From Glandiceps talaboti (Eukaryota > Hemichordata > Enteropneusta > Spengelidae): DNA of 17,500 nucleotides. Both the position numbers and the translations under genes were made by a program. Positions 10,196 through 17,500 of the stretch are shown piece by piece. The notes beneath the pieces were generated by a model, which saw only the letters and a list, made by a program, of their open reading frames with translations, was not told where the DNA came from and did no database searches. Location: contig NC_135562.1 in NCBI RefSeq assembly GCF_964340395.1, positions 24,110,860 to 24,128,359 of the forward strand. The letters run 5' to 3'. Numbering within the stretch: position 1 is the first letter of the stretch; each line of letters begins with the position of its first letter.

Positions 10196-10220
10196 GCCAT
10201 ATTTTCCACTGAATATGGCG
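10196..10220 (+). promoter_or_regulatory. CGCCATAT/ATATGGCG inverted pair at a candidate gene start
   Basis: CGCCATAT and its exact complement ATATGGCG face each other 9 bases apart. Both resemble the GCCAT core bound by YY1-type factors, which often sits at transcription or translation starts. The second arm contains an ATG at 10215 with a favourable A at -3 and G at +4. About 60 bp upstream are unusually rich in CpG for this window (GATCGCCTC, ATGCGTCACATCGCC). From the ATG, 25 codons run to a good splice donor (ATG|GTAAGC, cut after 10289). They encode a short peptide with a hydrophobic stretch, AFITLLICTG. No downstream exon was identified. Confidence 0.3.
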
Positions 10221-10664
10221 TCTCCAATGCAAAAAATTCAAGCCTTCATAACATTGCTAATATGCACTGGAAAGTTTACACACTTCATGGTAAGCATGAT
10301 ACAGGTCTATATTTTGATTCTATACAGCTCGTTTACGATGACATCCTTGTGTAACACTCAGTTCAAGAATTTCATGAGGCATGTCACGCTGAAGGGAATT
10401 TTCATGGCTCTCAAATTCGTTTGGTTTCTTGAAATGTAAAAATCAAAACTGGACAAAAAACCATCAATATTTAGTTCGATATATGTACCTTTTAATACAA
10501 GCAACCAGATTACTTTGAACGGTCTACAACGAAGCAAATAAATGTTGGAAAATTGGGAAAAATTTGACTCAATTCAAGTTTTCAATATGTTAATGAGGGT
10601 TGTGTGAAGCCAAATCATTCAATCTATCCTCACATTATCACTGATGAGCTTTCTAATGAGACAT

Positions 10665-10804
10665 TGACCTTTGACCATGACAAACATTTTCAAGATGAAA
10701 TGACCAAAATTTTTCTTTTTACGAAAAAGACTCCATTTAAATGTCTATTCCCCAAAGGTCAGCTTTCTTTTCATATTTTGACCTTTGTCTTTGATTCAAG
10801 GTCA
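10665..10804. promoter_or_regulatory. cluster of nuclear-receptor-type half-sites
   Basis: TGACCTTTGACC at 10665 reads GGTCAAAGGTCA on the other strand, a nearly perfect direct repeat with one-base spacing (DR1, the HNF4/RXR type). Within 140 bp there are also AAAGGTCA (10754), TTGACCTTT (10779) and TCAAGGTCA (10796), the last an exact extended half-site of the SF-1/ERR type. Whether this is regulatory or the relic of a dispersed GACCTTTGACC-rich repeat cannot be decided here. Confidence 0.35.
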
Positions 10805-10929
10805 AATAGCAAATTGGTCAATAAATTATGAAGTTTTGTATCTTGAAACACCATTCAGATTTGCACAATAAGTTACCAGGGGTGAACAAATCCACTGGTC
10901 CTGGGTCTGCGACTAGTGATTTTTTCGGG

Positions 10930-10961
10930 CGGACCACACAAATTTTACCTTGTCTGGTCCG
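10930..10961. repeat. strong imperfect hairpin
   Basis: CGGACCA at 10930 pairs with TGGTCCG at 10955. Inside one C-C mismatch, ACAA (10938) pairs with TTGT (10950) around an 8-base loop, giving 11 base pairs with one mismatch. It lies in a locally GC-richer island (about 10875-10970) within a 69-codon open frame (10828-11037 +) whose product I do not recognise. Confidence 0.6.
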
Positions 10962-11039
10962 TCGGACTGTTAATAACTATGTTAAAAAGTCCTCTGAATA
11001 TACAGATTCATTGGTAAGATTTAATGTTTCACATTAGTG

Positions 11040-12049
11040 CAACCTTGGATTTTGCCATAAAACATACAAGTTGGGGAGTGTGTCTTTGATTGAAGGCTTG
11101 TTATTGTATAAAATAGTGAAAACATGCAGAAAGAATACATTTCTAGATTGTGATGATTATTATGCTTGTTTCAAACTACAAGATAAAACAGTCAAAAGTT
11201 ATGAATTTATATAATTATGTGGAAATGTGCATGCAACATATTTAATACTTAGGTTAAAGTGAACAAATTAAAACAAAATACAAGAATGCGATGAATTTCA
11301 AAATGTCAACAGATGTTGAAGGCTTCAAAATAAAATGATTTGTTGTTAGGTTTAATAGTCAATGTACAAAACAGCTGTAATGATTCACAAATCAGATAAA
11401 ATAATACATACAATTGTCTACAAGCTTCAGTTACTAAATGACATTCATTTAAGTTGTGTTGGTGTATTGTTAGTGACTACTGTCAATGCCAGCCTACATT
11501 TGTGTTAGAGCGTTATTTGTTCAGTTGTAAGCAACTAATGGCTCTTGACAAACCATGTCCTATTGCAACCACTACTCTGTTATTGATCTGTGTCATTTAC
11601 TTGCACTTTTAGCCACTTTGTCTCGTACAATATTTTCCTAGCTTGCCTTTTGCCATTTTTTAGTCAAATATAAGATGGCTATTAATTTCTTGATTGTAAA
11701 GATTCCTTTGAAAGAACGACAGCCCAGACATTGATGACAAACTGTTGGCAGAATATATTATATAGTGGGGGATTTAGTCTTCAGACATGTCTCACTTATG
11801 TTGTGATTTTTAGTGATGCATAAACCTAATATGTACATAGATACGTATGATAGTGACTATACTGATGATGTGTTGTATTTGTTGGGATCAAGTTCATGAT
11901 GGCAAAATCATATTAAAACTTTGTTATACCATCTACATTTACCATTATTATATGTGCAGTGATGGGGAACCCACAGTAACAGACAGAGTAACATGGTGGT
12001 GACATAGGCACATGTGCCTTTTCAACATTTGTAACTTGAAATTTTGAAA
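11040..12049. other. unassigned AT-rich sequence
   Basis: I see no coding region, tandem repeat or inverted termini. The sequence has scattered poly-A/T runs only. Confidence 0.55.
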
Positions 12050-12058
12050 ATGACTGTA

Positions 12059-12450
12059 CAGTGTTGCAGCCAGAGGTTTTTTTGGGGTCATTTGACACAC
12101 GTGTTTTGGACCTGACCCACAATTTTGGAAGTGATGGGTCATAGATGACCCACACTAAAATTGTATGCAAATATGTTTAGCAACATGACCACACCTATAG
12201 CAACAGCGAAATGATCACGTTTTTTGCATAGATAACAACAGGGTTGGATAGGCAACTGCATAATCATTCAGCAAATATCTAGGCTAAGTATGGATCAGCA
12301 TGTGGGTACATATTTTTAAAAACTGTACAGTCGTGCTACAATGCCATTAGCACTTTTTTTATAATGTCCCCAAAAATTTATGATGACCAAGAAAAATGAA
12401 AGGCTCGAGACACTATGTCCAACTCTTTCAAAAGGCTGGCTGCAACACTG
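12059..12450. mobile_element. hAT-like miniature inverted-repeat element, 392 bp
   Basis: The ends are perfect 15-bp inverted repeats: CAGTGTTGCAGCCAG (12059-12073) and CTGGCTGCAACACTG (12436-12450). A CAGTG start is typical of hAT transposons, which duplicate 8 bp of target. Flanks ATGACTGT (12050-12057) and ATGACAGA (12451-12458) agree at 6 of 8 positions, though one extra A separates the left one from the terminus. Further in, both arms carry a T-run, GGGG and CATT in inverted orientation. The left half also has TGACCCA/TGGGTCA hairpins (12113-12152). There is no coding capacity, so it would move only in trans. Most of the interior is a family 1 3' end. Confidence 0.7.
12161..12352 (+). 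mobile_element. 3'-end fragment of family 1 Helentron-like element
   Basis: This stretch matches 17010-17200 almost throughout. In order it has TATGCAAATAT, an AGCAACATGACCA..ATAGCAACAG unit, AAATGATCACGT, TTGGATAGGCAACTG, ATCATTCAGCAAAT, TTTTTAAAAACTGTACAG, and CAGTCGTGCTA (12328) against CAGTTGTGCTA. It ends in TGCCATTAGCA (12342-12352), the counterpart of the CGCCATTGGCG hairpin; the outer stem pair is changed on both sides (C-G to T-A). It lies inside the hAT-like element, so one element inserted into, or captured part of, the other. Confidence 0.8.
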
Positions 12451-12452
12451 AT

Positions 12453-12929
12453 GACAGAGGGAGAAAGAGAGGGGGGAATGTGAACAAATTTTCATTTTGT
12501 CCTGTAGGCATAACCCTCATTTTAGAAAATCCAAGTTTGTGAGGCTAGTCCAGGTAACAGAGTGGCGATGAAGTCCTAATTTTGGATGGTAACCATAGTA
12601 ACTGTGGGGTAAAAACCCCAATTTTTGAGAGCAGTCTCAGGAATGAGTACGAAATGAAGTGTACAAAGTATCATATTCATGTACTCTTGAACACAAATTT
12701 AAAGTCACCCCCAAACACGTATATACTACTATTGATCTAAGATTATAACTACTTTTGCAAAACAAACCCACCACGTACCAATATTGTACCCTGACATCAT
12801 AAAATAAATATTTCACGTTGTAACTTTGATGTTTTCCTTGTGTGTATTAAAGCATGTTAAAGTTTGATATTATGTTTTAGTATTCTCAAAGCCATTCACA
12901 CTTGTTCACCAGCAGTGGAAGTCTTTCAT
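12453..12929. other. spacer between mobile elements, no gene seen
   Basis: No open frame or repeat explains this stretch. Two small structures stand out: an X-box-like palindrome at 12589-12602 and a TGGGGT/ACCCCA hairpin around 12605-12620. Confidence 0.5.
12589..12602. promoter_or_regulatory. X-box (RFX-type) motif candidate
   Basis: GTAACCATAGTAAC fits the RFX consensus GTNRCC, a 0-3 base spacer, then RGYAAC, at every position. No gene start is evident nearby, so function is unproven. Confidence 0.3.
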
Positions 12930-12982
12930 TAGCCCCCGCTGAATGAAGTCCGGGACGGGGACTTATGGATTGGGTTCCGTTC

Positions 12983-13026
12983 ATTCGTCCGTCCATACGT
13001 CCGTCCGTCTGTCTGTCCGTCCATCC
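12983..13026. repeat. GTCC/GTCT microsatellite inside family 2
   Basis: This is an imperfect GTCC tract with GTCT and ATCC variants. It lies between the 5' terminus and the tandem core, the same relative place as the tract in family 1. Confidence 0.9.
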
Positions 13027-13043
13027 AGAGCCGTTTCTTGGAG

Positions 13044-13660
13044 ATGCCTGGACCGATTTTATTCAAATTTGGTAATGGGGCAACATACAATGGCATACAT
13101 ATGCACGTCAATTTGTTTCATGATACTATCCAATATGGTCGCCTAGCAGCCATTTTGTTTGCGAATTTTCCATGTCCAAAGCCATAACTCAAGACATGCT
13201 TGAACAGATCTCATTCAAAGTTGGTATTAGGACAGTGTTCTATGGCATATATGTGCATATTCATTGTTGTCCTGATACGATCCAATATGGCTGCCTAGCA
13301 GCCATTTTGTTTTCAAATTTTCCATGTCCAAAGCCACAACTCAGACATGCTTGAACAGATCTCATTCAAAGTTGGTATTAGGACAGTGTTCTATGACATA
13401 CATGTGCATATTCATTGTTGTCGTGATACGATCCAATATGGCTGCCTAGCAGCCATTTTGTTTGCGAAATTTCCATGTCCAAAGCCATAACTCAGACATG
13501 CTTGAACAGATCTCATTCAAAGTTGGTATTAGCACAGTGTTCTATGACATACATGTGCATATTCATTTTCATCGTGATACAATCCGATATGGCTGCCTGG
13601 CAGCAATTTTGTTGGCGCAGTTTTCATGTCCAAAGCCATAACTCAGACATGCTTGAAGAG
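13044..13660 (+). repeat. 151-bp tandem repeats, about 4.2 units
   Basis: The landmark CATGCTTGAA recurs at 13195, 13346, 13497 and 13648, exactly 151 bp apart each time. A diverged first unit (GATGCCTGGACCGATT) begins at about 13044. Units carry CAATATGGCTGCCTAGCAGC, CCATTTTGTTTGCG and CATGTCCAAAGCCATAACTC. Later units are much more alike than the first, which suggests recent expansion. The last unit breaks off at the poly-C tract. Confidence 0.95.
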
Positions 13661-13664
13661 GTCT

Positions 13665-13680
13665 CCCCCCCCCCCCCCCC
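13665..13680 (+). repeat. poly-C tract of 16
   Basis: Sixteen uninterrupted C residues occur exactly where the last 151-bp unit is truncated. The length is prone to sequencing error and slippage. Confidence 0.85.
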
Positions 13681-13740
13681 ACCTGTACCCGACCCATCCT
13701 ATTGTTGAATGGTTTATTCCATCACGTCATCTTGAACAGT

Positions 13741-13818
13741 AGGCATGTCCCATGTCCAACAAGGAGACACAACATGGTTAGGCATGTTCCATGTCCAACG
13801 AGCAGACACAACATATCT
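13741..13818 (+). repeat. 39-bp direct duplication
   Basis: Two adjacent 39-bp copies share AGGCATGT, CCATGTCCAAC and AGACACAACAT with a few substitutions. They lie in the 3' part of the family 2 element. Confidence 0.85.
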
Positions 13819-13959
13819 AAGTCTGTTTGATTTCGGTTCACAATTGTTGTTGCGTGATCAGAGTAGTGATATCAAGAAAATGACAACATAAACTGCCAGT
13901 TCCTTAAAACCCGATCATAGCGGGGACTATGTCATTCTCAATGACTTGTTTGTAGTGTT

Positions 13960-15166
13960 ATATCCAGCAATGATTTAAATCAGATCACCTGAGCATGGAG
14001 TGTTTCACAGTAAATGAATGACGAAAAAAATCCACTTGAATGATATACAAAAATTTTATTGTATTATGGATTCATCAACACCTTAAAAAGAAGTCTTTTT
14101 GCCGATTGCAAATTTTCTGCGATCGATAGACTTCTTTCCCATTTGGCGGTAGTTGTCACAACCAGAAATGATCGTGAAGTATTTGATGAACTCACATTGA
14201 TTAAGTTGAAGGTCATGGCCCGGGCACAACTTTCTACTTGTTACAGTACTAAAATTACTTACAATGTACATGTACCAATTGCTCAGGTTTATAACATCCA
14301 CTGTAGTTTTGAGGATCATTTGATGCCAAAGTCAAGACAGGTTTGCTCTTTGGACATGTCAGAGAGATCAACAACGCTGTGTATGACAGGTCATGTGACT
14401 TTTGTTAATGAAGAGCCAATTGTTCGATCATTCTGGCCACATTTTATATGGTCGTCACCCTAATTGATTTTAGTAGAATTTAAGTGGAAAGGACGTTGTC
14501 AAAATCCACCAACGTGAAGGTTCAAAGCTAGGCCACGCTGCATGTCACATTGGGGTAGGCCCTAAATGATGGAATGTATAGGAATGAAAATCCAGAAAAT
14601 TACTGATGTGGTGTCACACATTGGAGGTCAACTTTCAAGTCTTGAAGATAGCATGGTTCATTACAAACTTTTATTTCGTCATTCACAACTAGTCAATTAA
14701 ATTGTTGATTAAATCTGTTTATTGATGTGAAAATAAAAAGATCGATTGTCAAAATTAATTATTCAGCAGTGATTTTAGTTATTCTGGAGAGATTTGTATA
14801 TTTTTTCACATGATACTTCAAACATATGAAAGTCGTCAATGCTCATCACCTTCATTGTGCAGCTCCTGTTTAAAATTATATGAGTGCTGATATGTGGAAA
14901 TGGGCAAATAAACCAGAAACAACGTGGACATTCTAAAAGCATGAGGTCTCAGGTAAATACAATTTCCCGTTGAAAGCATGTTTTGCAGAGATTATAAAAT
15001 GTTTCAAAATTTGAATGAATTTTATTGCAAGTTGAGTTTGTATTTATTGATGGTGATGTAAATGGTATGAAATAGCAAACATTGCAATGAGAGAGATCGT
15101 TCATGTTCCCATTTCCTATTACGAACTAAGACAAAAGAATTACGTTTCTTGTGCATCATCAGCTTT
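13960..15166. other. unassigned region with overlapping open frames
   Basis: Apart from the frames at 14059-14463, nothing here resembles a gene or repeat. The sequence is AT-rich and has no inverted termini. Confidence 0.5.
14059..14463 (+). other. 134-codon open frame, product unknown; coding status doubtful
   Basis: This is the longest open frame in the window outside repeats and the transposase. Its product has no motif I recognise, is fairly Cys/His-rich and has no obvious membrane segment or signal peptide. On the opposite strand a 78-codon frame (14319-14083) is preceded by TATAAAAT (14448-14441) and followed 23 bp later by AATAAA (14060-14055), so either strand could be proposed. A frame of this size is not surprising by chance at this GC content. 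I give neither much weight. Confidence 0.15.
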
Positions 15167-15186
15167 TTAGCACAACTGAACTGAGG
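15167..15186 (+). mobile_element. isolated family 1 5' terminus
   Basis: TTAGCACAACTGAACTGAGG is a perfect 20-base match to the start of the element at 15873. Resemblance ends right after it: GTAGAGGCGGCG here against GTCTGTCTGTC there. It is either a truncated copy or a related element with different internal sequence running toward 15872. Confidence 0.7.
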
Positions 15187-15872
15187 TAGAGGCGGCGAAG
15201 GGGGATGTCAGGTATCTATCAAAGTCCGTATATATTTGTCAGCGTGATCATTGTAAAGTTCAATCATATCTAGATAAAATTACGGTCAATATTACATCGC
15301 TTGGCCCAAATCGATCGTGGCATTGCTTCACCCACAGTATAGCAGTCAACATGGTCATGATTGTCTATCCAAAGCCCTTCATCAAGCAAGAAATAACTGT
15401 CAAGCTCTGGCAGCCCTCGATTGATGGATAACTTTTGACAATGAGGTTATTTCCCACGAAATACTCCATGTTGAATTGTGTGTTGTCATAACAATGATCA
15501 ACAATGTATTATGACAACAACATTGAATCAAGTATACAGGATCAAATTTGACGTGTCGGGACAGTAACCAAACTGAATAGATTCAAATCCTTTTCTAACA
15601 TTTCATTTTGGGATATAAACTGATTTCAAACCAGTTAAACTGAATTGATACAATTTGATTCGATTCAAAATTGATTCATATGGGGACAGGGCTATACAGT
15701 TGATTAACTGGTGTACAAATTTTAATATGTTATCAAGATTTCCCTTCAAATCAGAGATGCCATCAGTACACTGCAGTGCAGTGACCATTGGAGAGCCTGA
15801 AGTGTTTTTTTTTTCACTCAAGAAATAGAGGATTTTATCAGTCGTTACAGCATTTTAGGTTATCTGCTGTCA
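15187..15872. other. unassigned stretch between two family 1 termini
   Basis: No match to the family 1 interior could be seen, and no gene. There is a near-palindromic TTTGATTCGATTCAAA at about 15657 and a CACTGCAGTG palindrome at about 15769. Confidence 0.45.
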
Positions 15873-15929
15873 TTAGCACAACTGAACTGAGGTCTGTCTG
15901 TCTGTGTGGATGTGTGTGTGTAAACAACT

Positions 15930-16445
15930 TAAAGTCAAAAACTGCTGAACCGATTGCCATGATATTTGATGGGTCCATTACCTTGGGTGTCTAGTTGGGA
16001 AATTGTTCAAATCAAAATGATCGCATCACAGGTGTGTGATTTGGGTCAAAAAATGTAATTTTTGGTCAAAAAACTTAAACTCAAAAACTACTGGGCAGAT
16101 TGGGCTGAAATTTGGGTGAAACATTCTTCAGGGTGTTTTTACTAAGAAGTGTTCATGATATGATGGTCCCATCAGTGATATGCAAATTAGGGCTAAAAAT
16201 GTGTCTTTTTGGTCAAAAATCTATAATTTTACTGAGCAGATTGGGCTGAAATTTAATGGGAATGCATCTAGGGATGTATGGACGAAGAAATATTAAGCAT
16301 ACAATGATTCCATGAGTGACATGCAAATTAGGTGTAAAAATGTTCATTTTTAGTCAAAAACTTACATTGTATATCTCAAAAAGTACTTGGTCATTGAGTC
16401 TGAAACTTGGTGAGATGTTTCTGAAAGTGTTATTCTGCACATTTT
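15930..16445 (+). repeat. about 145-bp tandem repeats, four diverged units
   Basis: The landmark ATTGGGCTGAAATTTGG and its variants (TTGCCATGATATTTGATGG, TTGAGTCTGAAACTTGG) start at about 15954, 16100, 16241 and 16391, with spacings of 146, 141 and 150. Each is preceded by TCAAAAACT-like sequence and followed, in most units, by CATGCAAATTAGG-like sequence and TTTTTGGTCAAAAA. The units are older and more diverged than the downstream core. Confidence 0.8.
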
Positions 16446-16470
16446 CTTCAAACATGTTGACAAAATTGGC

Positions 16471-17048
16471 CCTAGCAACCATGACCACGCCCTTAGCAAC
16501 AACCAAATGGCAGTATATTTTGGTTAAATAACAACATCATCTGGTAGGCAAGTGAGTGAACATTCAAAAAATGTATGCAAATATCCCTAGCAACCATGAC
16601 CATGCCCATAAAACGGTTGTGTATTTCACAAAGATAACACCAGGGATTCTTAGACAATTGAATAAACATTCAAAAAATGTATGTAAATTTACCTAGCAAC
16701 AAGACCATGCCCATAGCAACAGCCAAATAATCACGTATATTGCAAAGATTAGAACAGGAATAGAAAGACAAATGAATAAACATTCAAAAAATGTCTAAAT
16801 TTGCCTAGCAACAAGACCACACCCATAGCAACAGTCAAATGATCACATATATTGTGAAAATAACAGGAATTGAAAGACAAACGAATAAAACAATCACAAA
16901 ATGTATGCAAATGTGCCTAGCAACAAGACCACACCCATAGCAACAGGCAAATGATGAAATATTTGCGAACGTAATATCAGGAATTCATACACAAGTGAGC
17001 AAAAATTATTGCAAATATATCTAACAACATGACCATGCCCATAGCAAC
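16471..17048 (+). repeat. about 110-bp tandem core with paired AGCAAC motifs, six units
   Basis: CCTAGCAAC or a close variant occurs at 16471, 16586, 16692, 16804, 16916 and 17020, spaced 104-115 bp. Each is followed about 20 bp later by GACCA..CCCATAGCAAC, with one decayed second site near 16606. Other shared parts are CATTCAAAAAATGTATGCAAA and CAAATGATCACGTATAT. AGCAAC is half of an RFX X-box (RGYAAC). Confidence 0.9.
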
Positions 17049-17204
17049 AGCCAAATGATCACGTATATCGCAAAGATAGCAACACGATTGGATAGGCAAC
17101 TGGATAGTCATTCAGCAAATGAACACCTATTGTTAGCATGGACTAGCATATGGATAAACATTTTTAAAAACTGTACAGTTGTGCTACAACGCCATTGGCG
17201 ATAT

Positions 17205-17500
17205 TTTATTGCTCTTTCCCTATTTCAGGAATGGATTCTGTGGGAGGCTGTGATCAAGTTTTTGCTAAGACTTACTCAAAACACAAAAATAGAAATTAAA
17301 AAGAAGAAAAACACACCCATTCACGTTCTCCACAGAAAACCAAAAAATAGATCAGTGAGTGTATATTGTATGAAAAAAATTACAATCAATAAATATAAGA
17401 TTGACGAGTCTAATATTTTAGGACTCCTTATGATGCTATTCAGCATACTGTACAAATACATTCAAGACCATGGAAGCCCAACATGTATACACATGGTACA
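17205..17500. other. unassigned right flank
   Basis: A-rich sequence with no open frame or repeat of note continues to the window edge. Confidence 0.5.

Larger units (their letters stand above)
12930..13946 (+). mobile_element. family 2 Helentron-like element with 151-bp tandem core
   Basis: The proposed element runs from TAGCCCCCGCT (12930-12940, preceded by T) to a small hairpin, GTCATTCTCAATGAC (13931-13945). Just before the hairpin, AGCGGGGACTA (13919-13929) is the inverted partner of the 5' terminus at 10 of 11 positions. Between them lie a GTCC-rich microsatellite, five roughly 151-bp units, a poly-C tract and a 39-bp duplication. A 5'-terminal repeat, an internal 3' partner and a terminal 6-bp-stem hairpin match the organisation described for Helentron-type non-autonomous elements. 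GTCC-plus-tandem-core repeats of this kind are common in marine invertebrate genomes. It encodes no protein; the small open frames inside it are incidental. Confidence 0.62.
15873..17204 (+). mobile_element. complete family 1 Helentron-like element, tandem-core type
   Basis: The 5' terminus is TTAGCACAACTGAACTGAGG. Its first part, TAGCACAACTG (15874-15884), is exactly repeated in inverse as CAGTTGTGCTA (17176-17186), followed within 14 bp by the hairpin CGCCATTGGCG (17190-17200). Inside, in order, are a CTGT/TG microsatellite, four roughly 145-bp units and six roughly 110-bp units. There are no long open frames. Partial copies at 5022, 12161 and 15167 confirm both boundaries independently. 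Terminal repeat at the 5' end, subterminal partner and terminal hairpin at the 3' end, and a tandem core are the hallmarks of non-autonomous Helentrons (HINEs) and are also reported for bivalve pearl elements. Ordinary MITEs would carry the second inverted repeat at the very end. The replication protein would be supplied in trans. Confidence 0.72.

Noticed and set aside
12059-12450. Tc1/mariner-type MITE instead of hAT-type
   Set aside because: The right flank lacks a TA at the junction, and the CAGTG ends with a degenerate 8-bp flank match fit hAT better. The call stays provisional.
12929-13708. Several 60-77 codon frames on both strands
   Set aside because: They are by-products of the 151-bp repeats, the GTCC tract and the poly-C tract.
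1-17500. tRNA, rRNA or snRNA genes
   Set aside because: I looked for B-box-like GGTTCRANNCC and cloverleaf arms by eye and found none that held up. A covariance-model scan would be decisive.

Overview
The window is non-coding, repeat-dominated, AT-rich eukaryotic DNA, most likely from a marine invertebrate. Three observations point that way: a decayed Tc1-type transposase, GTCC-rich dispersed elements with tandem cores of the kind known from molluscs and invertebrate deuterostomes, and many ACATGT palindromes. The exact phylum cannot be fixed from the sequence. I found no host gene that I can name, no tRNA or rRNA, and no prokaryotic signal.

Layout. 16-2535 is a minisatellite of about 70 units of 36 bp (some 40-42 bp). 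2541-3174 is unremarkable. 3175-4906 is a second minisatellite of about 50 units of 34-35 bp. 5022-5262 is the 5' end of a dispersed element (family 1). 5308-7244 is a block bracketed by two identical 33-bp repeats. It contains a Tc1-like transposase pseudogene on the + strand (5270-6271) and, inverted on the - strand, the N-terminal part of a related copy (6826-6684). 7245-7330 is a 23-bp repeat and 7357-7998 a third minisatellite (21 units, basic length 32 bp). 7999-12050 is mostly unassigned. It holds a candidate promoter/first exon near 10196-10290, a nuclear-receptor half-site cluster at 10665-10804 and a strong hairpin at 10930-10961. 12059-12450 is a hAT-type miniature element with 15-bp inverted termini that contains a family 1 3' end. 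12930-13946 is a second tandem-core element (family 2). 13960-15166 has undetermined open frames. 15167-15186 is a lone family 1 5' terminus, and 15873-17204 is an apparently complete family 1 element.

Most notable result. Two sequence-unrelated element families (15873-17204 and 12930-13946) share one architecture. Both start TTAGC with a short inverted repeat at the extreme 5' end, followed by a microsatellite and a core of 100-150 bp tandem repeats. Near the 3' end comes the inverted partner, and then a small terminal hairpin. This is the layout known for non-autonomous Helentron (HINE) elements and resembles the bivalve 'pearl' elements. Three further partial copies of family 1 lie in the same 17.5 kb. 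No autonomous Rep/helicase protein is present, so mobilisation would have to be in trans. The three minisatellites, the Tc1 remnant and the elements suggest a heterochromatin-like or otherwise gene-poor accessory region.
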